Shown: positions 35,599 through 44,241, counted from the first letter of the stretch. The stretch: 64,000 nt of DNA from DASXRU01 sp034665305 (GCA_034665305.1 JAXDFZ010000020.1:18807-82806); one strand, 5' to 3'. Numbers and translations: made by a program. Notes: generated from the sequence alone by a model not told the origin.

Positions 35599-37737
35599 AT
35601 GCGATCCATACGTTCCCTGATCTTTGTAGCCCTGCTTTCTTTAGTAATCGGCCTCGCTAACCAATTCGGTTCCGTCGCTTCGGCGCAACTGAGACTGATT
35701 AAACCGCCGCCGCCGCCGAAGACGCGCGTCGAAAACATTGCCGAGACGCTGCATGGCGTGACGGTCGCCGACCCTTACCGGTGGCTTGAAGATCAGGACA
35801 GCCCGGCCACCCGCGCGTGGATTGACGAACAGAATCGCTATACCCAATCGGTCGTCGGATCGCTGCCCGGACGCGAGGCCATTCATAAACGACTCGAACA
35901 GTTGCTAAAGATCGAGACCATGGGCATCCCCACGGTGCGCGGCGCTCGTTACTTCTTTTCGAAACGGAAGGTGGACCAAAACCAATCCGTCATTTATATG
36001 CGCCAGGGCTTGAAAGGCCCAGACGAAGTCCTGATCGATCCGAACAAGATGAGCGCCGATCAAACTACCTCCGTCGGCATCGTCGATGTTACCGAAGACG
36101 GAAAGTGGCTAATCTACAGCGTGCGCCAAGGCGGCAAGGACGAAAACACGATTCGCATTCTGGACATCGATTCGCGCAAGGAACTGCCGGACCAAATGGC
36201 GGAGGCGCGTTACTCGGGATTCGAAATGCTGCCGGACAAGCGCGGCGTTTACTATTCCAAAGCCATTTATCCCGCCGGTGAAAAGCGTACTGTGTCCCGC
36301 CTCTACTACCACGTGATGGGCACGCCGCAGTCGGACGACAAAATGATCTTCGGAGAGGGTTACGGCTTTACGGACACTGTGAGCCCTAATGTTTCCCCCG
36401 ACGGCCATTACCTCGTTATCTCAGTTTCCCATGGTTCGAGCGGTGACAATGTTGACCTCTACGTGAAGGACTTAAAAAACGATGGTCCCATCACGACAAT
36501 CGTCAAAGACATGAAAGCCTCGTTCGGCGCTCAGATCATTGGTGACCACATTTACTCAAACACGAATTACCAGGCGCCTAACCGCCGCATCGTCGATATC
36601 GATCTGCGCAACCCGGCGTTTGAAAATTGGCGGGTGGTAGTTCCCGAAGGTACTAACGTCATCACCGGCAGCTCCATTGTCGGTGGGAAACTGTTTGTTA
36701 ACTATTTGGAAAACGTTACCACGCGCGCGAAGGTATTTGAGACTTCCGGAAAGTGGTTGCGCGATATTAAGTTTCCCGTCCTTGGTTCGTCAGGCGGGAT
36801 GAGCGGACGCCCGGACAGGGATGAAGGTTTTTACTCTTTTAGTTCCTTTGGCCAACCGTCCACGATCTATCGCTACATCCCTTCTAGCGGAAAACAGGAA
36901 GTGTGGGCCCAGCTGAATGTTCCAGTGAACGGTGCGGAGATCGAAACGAAACAGGTCTGGTATCCATCCAAAGACGGCACGAAGATTCCGATGTTCCTGG
37001 TTTACAAAAAGGGAACGGTACTGGACGGCAACCGGCCGACATTTCTCACCGGGTATGGCGGGTTTAACTTGAGACAGACACCCGGGTTTTCTTCGACCGC
37101 CGCATTCTGGGCAGAACACGGTGGCGTGTTCGCGCTGCCGAACCTGCGCGGCGGCGGTGAGTTTGGCGAGAAGTGGCACAAGGCGGGAATGTTTGAGAAC
37201 AAGCAAAATGTTTTCGACGACTTCATTGGCGCGGCCGAATGGCTAATTCAGAACAAGTATACGAAACCGTCGAAGCTTGCGATCTCCGGCGGATCTAACG
37301 GTGGATTGCTGGTCGGTGCCGCGCTAACGCAACGACCGGATCTGTTCCAGGCAGTCGTCTGTTCGTATCCGCTCCTGGATATGGTGCGCTACGACAAGTT
37401 CCTGGTCGCCAAATTCTGGACCACCGAATACGGCTCGGCGGAAGAGGCTACGCAGTTCCCATACATCTATAAATATTCGCCCTACCACAACGTGCGGCCC
37501 GGAACTAAATATCCGGCGGTGCTGTTCATCACCGGCGATTCCGACACCCGCGTGGCGCCGTTGCATGCACGCAAAATGACGGCGCTGTTGCAGGCCGCCA
37601 ACGCATCTGATCGGCCAATTATTCTGCACTACGACACGAAGGCCGGCCACTCCGGAGGCTTGCCGGTCAGCAAGCAGATTGACGACCAGACTGACACGAT
37701 GAGCTTTCTGTTCTGGCAGTTGGGCATGACGCCTTAG
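35599..37737 (+). CDS. Prolyl oligopeptidase family S9 peptidase, secreted
   Basis: This 712-residue serine peptidase has a signal peptide (about 1-33) and the two-domain prolyl oligopeptidase layout: a beta-propeller (about 60-400) and a C-terminal alpha/beta hydrolase. The oxyanion-hole region GYGGFNL, nucleophile S566 in SGGSNGGLL, the Asp in GDSDTRVAP and the His in KAGHSGGLP are all intact. It likely cleaves proline-containing peptides in the periplasm. The start has GCCGGAGGAC eight bases upstream. The TAG stop is followed immediately by a GGCGAA-type heptamer array. Confidence 0.93.
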   Translation: MRSIRSLIFVALLSLVIGLANQFGSVASAQLRLIKPPPPPKTRVENIAETLHGVTVADPYRWLEDQDSPATRAWIDEQNRYTQSVVGSLPGREAIHKRLEQLLKIETMGIPTVRGARYFFSKRKVDQNQSVIYMRQGLKGPDEVLIDPNKMSADQTTSVGIVDVTEDGKWLIYSVRQGGKDENTIRILDIDSRKELPDQMAEARYSGFEMLPDKRGVYYSKAIYPAGEKRTVSRLYYHVMGTPQSDDKMIFGEGYGFTDTVSPNVSPDGHYLVISVSHGSSGDNVDLYVKDLKNDGPITTIVKDMKASFGAQIIGDHIYSNTNYQAPNRRIVDIDLRNPAFENWRVVVPEGTNVITGSSIVGGKLFVNYLENVTTRAKVFETSGKWLRDIKFPVLGSSGGMSGRPDRDEGFYSFSSFGQPSTIYRYIPSSGKQEVWAQLNVPVNGAEIETKQVWYPSKDGTKIPMFLVYKKGTVLDGNRPTFLTGYGGFNLRQTPGFSSTAAFWAEHGGVFALPNLRGGGEFGEKWHKAGMFENKQNVFDDFIGAAEWLIQNKYTKPSKLAISGGSNGGLLVGAALTQRPDLFQAVVCSYPLLDMVRYDKFLVAKFWTTEYGSAEEATQFPYIYKYSPYHNVRPGTKYPAVLFITGDSDTRVAPLHARKMTALLQAANASDRPIILHYDTKAGHSGGLPVSKQIDDQTDTMSFLFWQLGMTP

Positions 37738-37800
37738 GCGGGCGAAGGGCGAAAGGCGAAATTTGGAGTGCGGTGGCAAGCGCAGCGCGACACCGCTTTG
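37738..37800. repeat. Heptamer array (GGGCGAA) plus REP-like unit
   Basis: GGGCGAA units start directly after the S9 stop codon (37738-37760). They are followed by TTGGAGTGCGGTGGCAAGCG...ACACCGCTTTGG, a copy of the GGAGTGCGGCGGC family (37763-37800). Confidence 0.75.
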
Positions 37801-37854
37801 GATTCTGCTTCTAGCGTTAAATGGAATCGCATTCCGGCCGCCACAGCACATGCC

Positions 37855-38077
37855 AGCCCGCGCAGCGGGCGGTAATATCCCTAAGCCCACAGCGCGAGCT
37901 GTGGGTAAGCGATCCACCAAAGGGGTGAGCCCCGGAAGGGCGACATACACTGCGCGCGTCCTCAAGACATCGATGATTGGTTATGCCGCCCGGTCTGCGG
38001 GCTCTGGGAGATAAATGCTATCGCTGACCCACAGCTCGCGCTGTGGGCTACGGATATCTACGCCCGCTGCGCGGGCT
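37855..38077. repeat. Large palindrome, GCCCACAGCGCGAGCTGTGGG family
   Basis: Arms of about 58 bp (37855-37913 and 38020-38077) are roughly 90 percent complementary. They each hold a nested GCCCGC...GCGGGC and a CCCACAGC...GCTGTGGG hairpin. The middle (37914-38019) contains GTGAGCCCCGGAAGGGCGACAT, a motif also common in acidobacterial repeats. No gene is seen in 37738-38230. Confidence 0.85.
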
Positions 38078-38132
38078 CTGCCGCTCTTTTTCTTATGAAA
38101 GGCCGGCTACGTGGTTTCTGTGCACGTCTCTG

Positions 38133-38243
38133 GGTAGTGGCCCTAATTTGTAACGCAAACTGTTAGTTTGCGATGTTGAGTGGCAATCAATGGGCGGCGC
38201 AAACTAACAGTTTGCGTTACGAAATCCAAATTAGGGCACTACT
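38133..38243. mobile_element. MITE-like element with 8-bp target duplication
   Basis: This 111-bp element has imperfect terminal inverted repeats (GGTAGTGGCCCTAATTTG at the left; complement AGTAGTGCCCTAATTTG at the right), internal palindromic CGCAAACTGTTAGTTTGCG arms, and identical 8-bp flanks CGTCTCTG (38125-38132 and 38244-38251), the expected target duplication. It encodes no protein. Its right end supplies the last codons and TAA stop of the VKOR gene. I see no second copy in the window. Confidence 0.8.
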
Positions 38244-38668
38244 CGTCTCTGTGCCATCACGAGTACCGTCAAAATCAAAGTCGTGAGCGCCGACAGCAGA
38301 CAGAATTGGCAGAAGTGATGAATGACGAAGGCTTGCAGAAAAGTTAGCCAAAGCGTCATCAGAAACATGACGCCGATCAGCGCAAGCAGGAGAGTGCCGG
38401 CCAGTCGATAACCGAAAGCCGCAAGGATGGCGAGGCTGAAAACGGTAAAGTACGCGGCGGCGCCGATGATGGCGAGCGGCATGCCGGCGATTACGGCGTA
38501 GGAACTGCCCAGGACTTCAGAGCAACCGGAAATTAGTGTGCAGCGGAGAGTCTCGCCGGTCAGATGCTGGACCGTCAGGTAGATTGAATCGCCGAGCCCG
38601 ACGAGCGAAACGGCCGCCATGATCCAATACAGCAAGCGGCCGCGTGATGCAGAAGTTCCCGCCATCAT
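38231..38668 (-). CDS. Vitamin K epoxide reductase (VKOR) family protein
   Basis: This 145-residue membrane protein has four to five predicted helices and the VKOR cysteine pattern: C43 and C49 in RCTLISGCSEVLGSSYA, and the active-site pair C120/C123 in HHFCQFCLLSA. VKORs reoxidise DsbA-type proteins using quinone, and here the gene follows a DsbA-like gene, so the pair likely forms the oxidative protein-folding system. The final residues VVP and the TAA stop come from the MITE-like element that inserted into the gene's 3' end. Without it the frame would run 20-odd residues further, ending in another repeat. Confidence 0.9.
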   Translation of the reverse strand: MMAGTSASRGRLLYWIMAAVSLVGLGDSIYLTVQHLTGETLRCTLISGCSEVLGSSYAVIAGMPLAIIGAAAYFTVFSLAILAAFGYRLAGTLLLALIGVMFLMTLWLTFLQAFVIHHFCQFCLLSALTTLILTVLVMAQRRVVP

Positions 38669-38687
38669 GAATTCCTGTTGACAGCGG

Positions 38688-39377
38688 TCATGGCGCCTTA
38701 CCGCTCAACGCGGCGTTGATTGCTCCACGCAAGCCGTTCGGCTGTTTCAAAGTATCGAACGGAACCTCACGATTATTGAGCAGGACTGTCGGGGTGCCAT
38801 CGATCCCCAGGGCGTGCGCCCGATTTCCATCAAGAAAAATCCGCGCTTCCACTGCCGGACCATCGATGTCGCGCGCGAGGCGGTCCATGTCCAGGCCCAG
38901 CGAGCGGGCGTATTCGATGAACTTGGGCCGCGCGTCGTCGAGTTCTATCCAGGTGGTCTGGTTTTCGTAAAGCTTGTCGTGCATCTCCCAGAACTTGCCC
39001 TGAAAGCCCGCGGCTTCAGCAAAGCTCGCCGCCAACAGCGCATGCTTGTGCATGGGCATCAGGGGACGCTCACGAAAAATGACGCGCAGTTGCGAACCAA
39101 ACTCGCCTTCGAGTTTCTTCAGTTCCGGATAGAGCGCACCGCACGGCGGACACTGAAAGTCGCCAAACTCCTCGAGGGTCACCGCGGCGTTAGCTTCTCC
39201 GCGCACATGAGGCGGCAAGGCGCCCGGAGGCATCTTAGGTCCTGACGCCTCCGGGGTCGCTGCCAAATTGCCGGTAGCCTGCGACGGCTCCAGCCAGCGG
39301 AACAGTGTCCAAGCCAGCAAGAGCGCTAGCAGAAGGACGACCGCGATAATGGCGAAGGGAAGAAAGCGCTTCGTCAT
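38688..39377 (-). CDS. DsbA-like thioredoxin-fold protein
   Basis: This 229-residue protein has an N-terminal membrane anchor (about 6-27), a Pro-rich linker, and a DsbA-like thioredoxin domain with an active-site CPPC at C76-C79 in FGDFQCPPCGALYP and the cis-proline GTPTVLL near the C-terminus. It should introduce disulfides into exported proteins. It starts within the ATGA overlap with the upstream lipoprotein gene and is followed after 19 bases by the VKOR gene, which would recycle it. Confidence 0.93.
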   Translation of the reverse strand: MTKRFLPFAIIAVVLLLALLLAWTLFRWLEPSQATGNLAATPEASGPKMPPGALPPHVRGEANAAVTLEEFGDFQCPPCGALYPELKKLEGEFGSQLRVIFRERPLMPMHKHALLAASFAEAAGFQGKFWEMHDKLYENQTTWIELDDARPKFIEYARSLGLDMDRLARDIDGPAVEARIFLDGNRAHALGIDGTPTVLLNNREVPFDTLKQPNGLRGAINAALSGKAP

Positions 39378-39817
39378 GAGACGTAGTACTCAACGGTTTT
39401 TTCCAACTTGCCGTCGACATAGACGTCGCACTTGTATTTGCCTTTGGGCCAGTCGCGCGGCAGGCTGAGATGGCCGTGGACCACGTTATTGTTGGGACCA
39501 GTGGTGTAATCAATTTCTTTGATCAGTTCGTTCTTGCTGCCCTGAGCATCCACTATCCACCAGGAAAACTTGATCTGCGTTCCTTCCTTGGGGTTCCTGA
39601 GCGTGGCCAGGCAATGTACCGTGTGGTCGCTGGCCCGGAAGGTATTGGTTTCATCGCCAGGATCGCCGTTGCCATTGTCTTTGGCCATTGTGATCTTGGA
39701 GATGGCGCCCGAGCCCGTGTTGGTATTGCTGTTGGAGTTCGAGTTGCTGGAATACTTGCACGCCAGGACCGCCGTTAGGACGAGGGCACAGGCTAACCAT
39801 GCTGCATGGGGTTTCAT
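39374..39817 (-). CDS. Lipoprotein, unknown
   Basis: This 147-residue lipoprotein has a signal peptide ending in the lipobox LTAVLAC (Cys at residue 20) followed by a Ser/Asn-rich linker. The mature part looks like a single Ig-like or lectin-like beta sandwich (HTVHCLATLRNPKEGTQIKFSWW, GHLSLPRDWPKGKYKCDVYVDG). The two Cys in the domain probably form a disulfide. It is the first gene of the lipoprotein-DsbA-VKOR operon, with a four-base ATGA overlap into dsbA, so it may be a substrate or docking partner of that system. Confidence 0.82.
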   Translation of the reverse strand: MKPHAAWLACALVLTAVLACKYSSNSNSNSNTNTGSGAISKITMAKDNGNGDPGDETNTFRASDHTVHCLATLRNPKEGTQIKFSWWIVDAQGSKNELIKEIDYTTGPNNNVVHGHLSLPRDWPKGKYKCDVYVDGKLEKTVEYYVS

Positions 39818-39850
39818 TGAATGTCCTCCAGGGAGTAATAGAAAATCGTT

Positions 39851-40552
39851 TTAAGCCGTGGCCAGAGCAAGAGTGCCCGCGAGCGAGCGAAAAATATCAC
39901 GACCATCGCTGGAACCCAAAAGATCTTCGCACGCACGTTCCGGGTGGGGCATCAATCCCAGCACGTTGCGAGCCCGGTTGCAGATGCCGGCAATATTATC
40001 GCGCGCGCCGTTCGGGTTCGCGGCTTCGGTGATGGCCCCTTTTTCATCGCAGTAACGAAAGATGATCTGATCGTTGCGCTGTAGTTCCGCCAGGGTTGCG
40101 TCATCGCAAACATAGTTGCCCTCGGCATGGGCGATGGGCATGCGCAACACGCTCCCGCGTCGCAATTCATGAGTATAAGGAGTCTCGGAACTTTCCACGC
40201 GCACGCGTACGTAATCGCAAATGAAATGGAGATCGCGATTCCGGATCAAGGCGCCGGGCAGCAATCCGGCTTCGCACAGAATTTGAAAGCCGTTGCAAAC
40301 GCCGAGGACGAATTTGCCCTGCGCTGCGAAGGTTTGCAGGGACGTCATCACGGGGGAGAAACGCGCCAGCGCGCCCGCGCGTAAATAGTCGCCGTAGGAA
40401 AACCCGCCGGGGATGATCACCGCATCGTAGGAACTAAGATCCGTATCGCGGTGCCAGATGAAGTCCACCGGTTGGCCCACGTGTTTGGAAATCACGTGAT
40501 AAGCATCGTGATCGCAGTTCGATCCGGGAAATACAATAACGCCAAATTTCAC
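39851..40552 (-). CDS. purQ: Phosphoribosylformylglycinamidine synthase, PurQ subunit
   Basis: PurQ (233 residues) is the glutaminase subunit of FGAM synthase in purine synthesis. The class-I glutaminase nucleophile is C86 in LGVCNGFQILC, and the catalytic His lies in GLMPHPER near the C-terminus. MKFGVIVFPGSNCDHD is the typical PurQ N-terminus. It overlaps purS by four bases (ATGA), so the two form the S-Q complex, and PurL is presumably elsewhere. Confidence 0.96.
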   Translation of the reverse strand: MKFGVIVFPGSNCDHDAYHVISKHVGQPVDFIWHRDTDLSSYDAVIIPGGFSYGDYLRAGALARFSPVMTSLQTFAAQGKFVLGVCNGFQILCEAGLLPGALIRNRDLHFICDYVRVRVESSETPYTHELRRGSVLRMPIAHAEGNYVCDDATLAELQRNDQIIFRYCDEKGAITEAANPNGARDNIAGICNRARNVLGLMPHPERACEDLLGSSDGRDIFRSLAGTLALATA

Positions 40553-40794
40553 CCGTCTATCTCCACGCGATAATCTTCGATAATAGGATTTGAAAGTACT
40601 TCGCGCGCCATGCGGGTGGCCGACTCCCGGGCCTCGGCTTCGTTCAAGGAGCCGTCGATCGCGATTTCAAAGTACTTTCCCTGGCGCACGTCGGCTACGC
40701 CGTTGAAGCCGAGCAACTCGACCGAATGGTGAATTGCCTTGCCCTGTGGATCCAGAACGCCGGCTTTGAGGGTCACATAGACTCTGGCTTTCAT
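40549..40794 (-). CDS. purS: Phosphoribosylformylglycinamidine synthase, PurS subunit
   Basis: PurS (81 residues) bridges PurQ and PurL in FGAM synthase. It has the family pattern VTLKAGVLDPQGKAIHHSVELLGF and GKYFEIAIDG. Its TGA overlaps the purQ ATG, a usual arrangement for this pair. Confidence 0.94.
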   Translation of the reverse strand: MKARVYVTLKAGVLDPQGKAIHHSVELLGFNGVADVRQGKYFEIAIDGSLNEAEARESATRMAREVLSNPIIEDYRVEIDG

Positions 40795-40834
40795 CGAGAC
40801 TTTAACTGCTCCTTGTGAATCTTACGGTAAAACA

Positions 40835-40863
40835 TTGCATGCTCGCGGTCTATGCCTTAAGAT
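40835..40863 (+). promoter_or_regulatory. Possible sigma-70 promoter for DUF4870 gene
   Basis: TTGCAT (40835-40840) and TAAGAT (40858-40863) are 17 bases apart and each match four of six consensus positions. The DUF4870-like gene starts about 160 bases downstream. This is a weak-to-moderate candidate. Confidence 0.4.
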
Positions 40864-41024
40864 TTGCGCCCTTGAAGCACACCGAGTCGCGTTGCGGCTG
40901 CGCTTGCGATAAACGGCATTCGGGCCGCTCCGCACGGTTTGATTCGACCGTGATTGAGACTGGACCGCAGCGCTAACAAAAAAAATCAACCAAACCCTTC
41001 GAAGGAGATCAGAAAGAAACCATT

Positions 41025-41432
41025 ATGCAAAACATGTCACCTGGCAAATCCGCCCTCGGACTCGATGCCAACGTCGTTGCCGGACTTTGTTACGTAGGCA
41101 ATCTGGTCTGCGCGCTCGGTCTGATTCTGAGCATTATCACAGTTGCCACCGACAAGACCAACAAGCTGGCTCGCTTTCACGCTTTTCAATCTATTTTTCT
41201 CAGCGTGATTTGGATCGTTCTCATCATCCTTTACTTCATCCTGATAATCGTCGGGGCTGTAATCGACCACGCCTTGGGAATCGGGCTCTTTGTTTTCGCA
41301 TTTCCTTTGTTGGTTTGGCTCCTTTTCCTGGTGCTCTTCATTGGCGCGATTTTCGCTGCCGTCAAGGGTTTCCAGGGCCAGATCTTCAAGCTCCCAATTA
41401 TTGGGAACTTTGCCGATCAGTACTCGAACTAG
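41025..41432 (+). CDS. DUF4870-like membrane protein
   Basis: This 135-residue protein has three to four membrane helices and the RFHAFQSIFLSVIW block typical of DUF4870/Tic20-like small membrane proteins. Function is unknown. The Shine-Dalgarno-like GAAGGAG lies about 18 bases before the ATG, which is far; an in-frame ATG three codons later shows a poor site too. The TAG stop is directly followed by GTTGTGGGGGCG, the start of a palindrome shared with the convergent purB gene. It lies between purS-purQ and purB but on the other strand. Confidence 0.82.
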   Translation: MQNMSPGKSALGLDANVVAGLCYVGNLVCALGLILSIITVATDKTNKLARFHAFQSIFLSVIWIVLIILYFILIIVGAVIDHALGIGLFVFAFPLLVWLLFLVLFIGAIFAAVKGFQGQIFKLPIIGNFADQYSN

Positions 41433-41539
41433 GTTGTGGGGGCGTCCGTCTTAGTGACCCGACTTCAGGCTGTGTTGAATTCTTAGTTCACAGACTCATC
41501 ACCGACTAAAGTCTGTGCCACCGAGGGACGCCCCTACAA
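41433..41539. repeat. GTTGTAGGGGCG palindrome, copy 1
   Basis: GGTTGTGGGGGCGTCC at the left and GGGACGCCCCTACAAGC at the right are inverted, with weaker nested pairing (CAGACT/AGTCTG-like) in between. Both neighbouring genes end at its borders; the purB TAG (41534-41536) is within its right arm. The second copy is at 53351-53446. Confidence 0.75.
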
Positions 41540-42835
41540 GCTCTCTCCAAATACCCGCGCAAAAATCGCGTCAACGTTGCGCAGGTAAGTTGCCAGCGAG
41601 AAAGCGCGATCGATCTGTTCCGTTGAGAGATGCGCGAGAATTTCCTGGTCCGCCGAAACTAGTTCCCGCAGGTCCCCGCCTTCGTCCCATGCTTTCATCG
41701 CGTGACGCTGCACCCACTCATAAGCCTGCTCTCGTGACACGCCGGCTTGCGTTAGCGCCAACAACAACTGGCCGCTGAATACCAGACCGCGAGTGGCGTT
41801 CAGGTTCGCCAGCATGCGATCCGGATAAACTACTAAGCCCGAAACCAGCGAAGTCATTTTTTGCAACATGTAATCCAGGGCGATGCTGGAGTCAGGCAAG
41901 ACCACGCGCTCTGCGGATGAATGCGAAATATCGCGCTCATGCCACAGCGCCACGTTCTCAAGACCGACCAGACTGTTGGCCCTGACTACACGGGCCATGC
42001 CGCAGATTCTTTCTGAAAGGATCGGGTTGCGCTTGTGCGGCATGGCGCTCGATCCTTTCTGGCCTTTCTTGAATCGCTCCTGGGCCTCGCGCACTTCGGT
42101 GCGCTGCCAATGCCGGATTTGCAGTGCAAACTTATCGAGCGACGAAGCGATGATTGCGAGCGTGCAAAGAAACTCCGCATACCGATCGCGCTGGATGATT
42201 TGCGTCGAGACGGGCGCCGGCTGCAAGCCGAGTTTCGCGCAAACCGCTTCCTCGACCGCCGGGTCGAGGTGCGCGAAGGCGCCCACCGCGCCGCTAATCT
42301 TTCCGACGGCAACCGACGCACGCGCCTGGACCAGTCGCTGCCGATTGCGGCGCATCTCGTCATGCCACAGCGCAAACGTCAATCCAAAAGAAGTCGGCTC
42401 AGCGTGGATGCCATGCGTGCGCCCAATTTGCGGTGTGTCCTTGAATTCATAAGCGCGTGACTTCAGGACCGGCATCAGCGCATCAATCTTCTGCAGGATT
42501 AGATCGCAAGCATCGCGCAGCAGCAGCGCGTTGGCGGTGTCGACCACGTCGGAGGACGTCAGTCCGTAATGAACAAAGCGCGCGGCCGGACCAATGTTTT
42601 CGGCGAGGTTTGTGGTGAAGGCGATAACGTCATGGTCGGTAGTCTTCTCAATTTCGTTGATGCGCACGACTGAGAACTTCGCGCGTTGTTTTATCTCCGC
42701 CACGGCGTCGATGGGAATAGTGCCCATTTGCGCGTGCACTTCACAAACGGCCAACTCCACGTCGAGCCATTTTTCGAACCTGGTCTCTTCGGACCAAAGC
42801 GCGCCCATTTCAGGCAATGTGTAACGTTCGATCAT
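41534..42835 (-). CDS. purB: Adenylosuccinate lyase
   Basis: Adenylosuccinate lyase (433 residues from the MIERYTLPEMGALWS start) carries out two steps of purine synthesis. The signature SSAMPHKRNPI in the second conserved region is intact, as are TSSDVVDTANALLL and the N-terminal pattern. I prefer the start at 42835; the longer frame to 42892 would translate part of a dispersed palindrome. The stop TAG lies within the palindrome shared with the DUF4870 gene. purQ and purS are 740 bases downstream on the same strand, interrupted by the oppositely oriented DUF4870 gene. Confidence 0.95.
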   Translation of the reverse strand: MIERYTLPEMGALWSEETRFEKWLDVELAVCEVHAQMGTIPIDAVAEIKQRAKFSVVRINEIEKTTDHDVIAFTTNLAENIGPAARFVHYGLTSSDVVDTANALLLRDACDLILQKIDALMPVLKSRAYEFKDTPQIGRTHGIHAEPTSFGLTFALWHDEMRRNRQRLVQARASVAVGKISGAVGAFAHLDPAVEEAVCAKLGLQPAPVSTQIIQRDRYAEFLCTLAIIASSLDKFALQIRHWQRTEVREAQERFKKGQKGSSAMPHKRNPILSERICGMARVVRANSLVGLENVALWHERDISHSSAERVVLPDSSIALDYMLQKMTSLVSGLVVYPDRMLANLNATRGLVFSGQLLLALTQAGVSREQAYEWVQRHAMKAWDEGGDLRELVSADQEILAHLSTEQIDRAFSLATYLRNVDAIFARVFGESL

Positions 42836-42841
42836 GATGGG

Positions 42842-42920
42842 TGTGGGACAGACATTCCTGTCTGTCCGGCTTGCGAAAGAGCCGCCTTGCAAAATGGACA
42901 GGCAGGAATGCCTGTCCTAC
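42842..42920. repeat. GTAGGACAGGCATTCC palindrome, copy 2
   Basis: GGGACAGACATTCCTGTCTGTCC pairs with GGACAGGCAGGAATGCCTGTCC. The right end supplies the TAG stop codon (42917-42919) of the following lipoprotein gene on the minus strand. The left end is seven bases from the purB start. Confidence 0.85.
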
Positions 42921-43372
42921 TTCAGCGCGGTCGAGTTTACAAAGTATCCGGCCAGCAACCAACGGCCGTCGCGCTCGACGAGGGTGAACGTTTCCATTCC
43001 TTCACCTCTTTCGAACTTGGTCTGGTAACTAACGACAAACGAACGCCCCGTCAACTTCCCGCCACTGTTCTGTTCCTCGGCAGCCGTATGCAACGCGCGA
43101 CTCTGAACCCGGCCCAGCTTGGTCTTCACCGCTTCGAAGACCGTTGTGGACTGATCCAGAGTCGAATCCCGCCGCCACTCATCAGCCGCCTCGCGGTAAA
43201 TCTTTTCGTATCGGTCGGCCGCGATGTCTTCGCCGACACTGTTGATCGTGGTCTGTACGTCAGCCGGCACGCCTTCGCGATTTGCTTTCAGGGCGCAGCC
43301 GGCGAAGGCAAGAGAAAAAAGCCCGAGCGAGAGAATAACGCGCGAATTCAATTTGGAGGTGCAAGAGAACAT
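42917..43372 (-). CDS. DUF4019-like lipoprotein
   Basis: This 151-residue lipoprotein has a lipobox LAFAGC (Cys near residue 26) and a compact alpha/beta mature domain of the DUF4019 type (RYEKIYREAADEWR..., ending VERDGRWLLAGYFVNS). Function unknown. It reads toward purB and its stop codon TAG is donated by the dispersed palindrome between them. Confidence 0.8.
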   Translation of the reverse strand: MFSCTSKLNSRVILSLGLFSLAFAGCALKANREGVPADVQTTINSVGEDIAADRYEKIYREAADEWRRDSTLDQSTTVFEAVKTKLGRVQSRALHTAAEEQNSGGKLTGRSFVVSYQTKFERGEGMETFTLVERDGRWLLAGYFVNSTALK

Positions 43373-43419
43373 TGTTTGTCGCCTCGCCCCAGCGGAGCGA
43401 GATGTTTATAGCCTGGCTT

Positions 43420-44238
43420 TCAGACTTCGATCCACGGCGTTGGTTCCGAGGGAAACGAAAGGCTGAATTGCGTGTCGCTATGAAATAACGGTGAACGCTC
43501 CTGCAGCGCGCTCTCCGCGCAGATGCGGGCCAGAAACGGATTGTTGGCGCGCTGTGAAAGATGGGCCAACACCACATGGTCCGCCTGGCCATCGAATCCG
43601 TCGCGCAACCAGTCCGCGATGTCCTCGTTCGAGATGTGGCCGAGCCGCGAAAGTATGCGCTGCTTCAACTCCCATGGATACACGCAAGCCTTCAACATGT
43701 CGCGGCTGTGATTTGATTCGATAATGATGGCCGCACAGCCGCGAAGCTGTTCCGTAATCAGCGTCGTGATGTGCCCGAAATCCATGAGCGTCGCAATTTT
43801 TACGCCCTGGTGGGTGGCGGTAAAGCCGAAGTTATCAACGGCATCATGCGGCACCGTGAAAGGATGAAAGTCGATGGCGCCAATGCGGAAATCGCGGCTG
43901 GATTCAATCTCGACGGTGCGATTGCGCAACGCGTCCTGCCGGCGGCGCGGTTCTTCATTGCCGGCGCTTTTCTCGCAGCAGTAGGCCGCCAGGGTTTGCT
44001 GCGAAATATAAACCGGACAATCCACCAGTTTCAGCAAGACGCGCAAACCGCCGACATGATCGCCATGTTCATGAGTAATTAGAATCGCGTCGAGGCGGGT
44101 AATGTCTTCGCCGGCCGCCGCCAGTCTCCGCGCGGTTTCGCGCGCACTCAGACCCGCGTCGACCAGGACGCGGGTGCCATTGGCAACAATCAAAACCGAG
44201 TTGCCGGTTGAGCCGCTGCCAAGTACGGTCAATTTCAT
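43420..44238 (-). CDS. MBL-fold hydrolase, YycJ/WalJ-like
   Basis: This 272-residue hydrolase has the metal motif THEHGDHVGG with H56, H58, D60 and H61, preceded by VLGSGSTGNS, the family opening of YycJ/WalJ-like exonuclease-type proteins. The central MDFGHIT and late NEDIADWLRD-HVVLAHLSQRANNP also fit. In Firmicutes, relatives act in DNA or cell-wall metabolism linked to WalK; here it lies three bases after the M16 peptidase gene on the same strand, a probable operon. Confidence 0.86.
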   Translation of the reverse strand: MKLTVLGSGSTGNSVLIVANGTRVLVDAGLSARETARRLAAAGEDITRLDAILITHEHGDHVGGLRVLLKLVDCPVYISQQTLAAYCCEKSAGNEEPRRRQDALRNRTVEIESSRDFRIGAIDFHPFTVPHDAVDNFGFTATHQGVKIATLMDFGHITTLITEQLRGCAAIIIESNHSRDMLKACVYPWELKQRILSRLGHISNEDIADWLRDGFDGQADHVVLAHLSQRANNPFLARICAESALQERSPLFHSDTQFSLSFPSEPTPWIEV

Positions 44239-44241
44239 CTT

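Noticed and set aside
37763..38014. Open frame of 83 residues in the gap after the S9 gene
   Set aside because: It translates palindromic repeat DNA and has no ribosome site.
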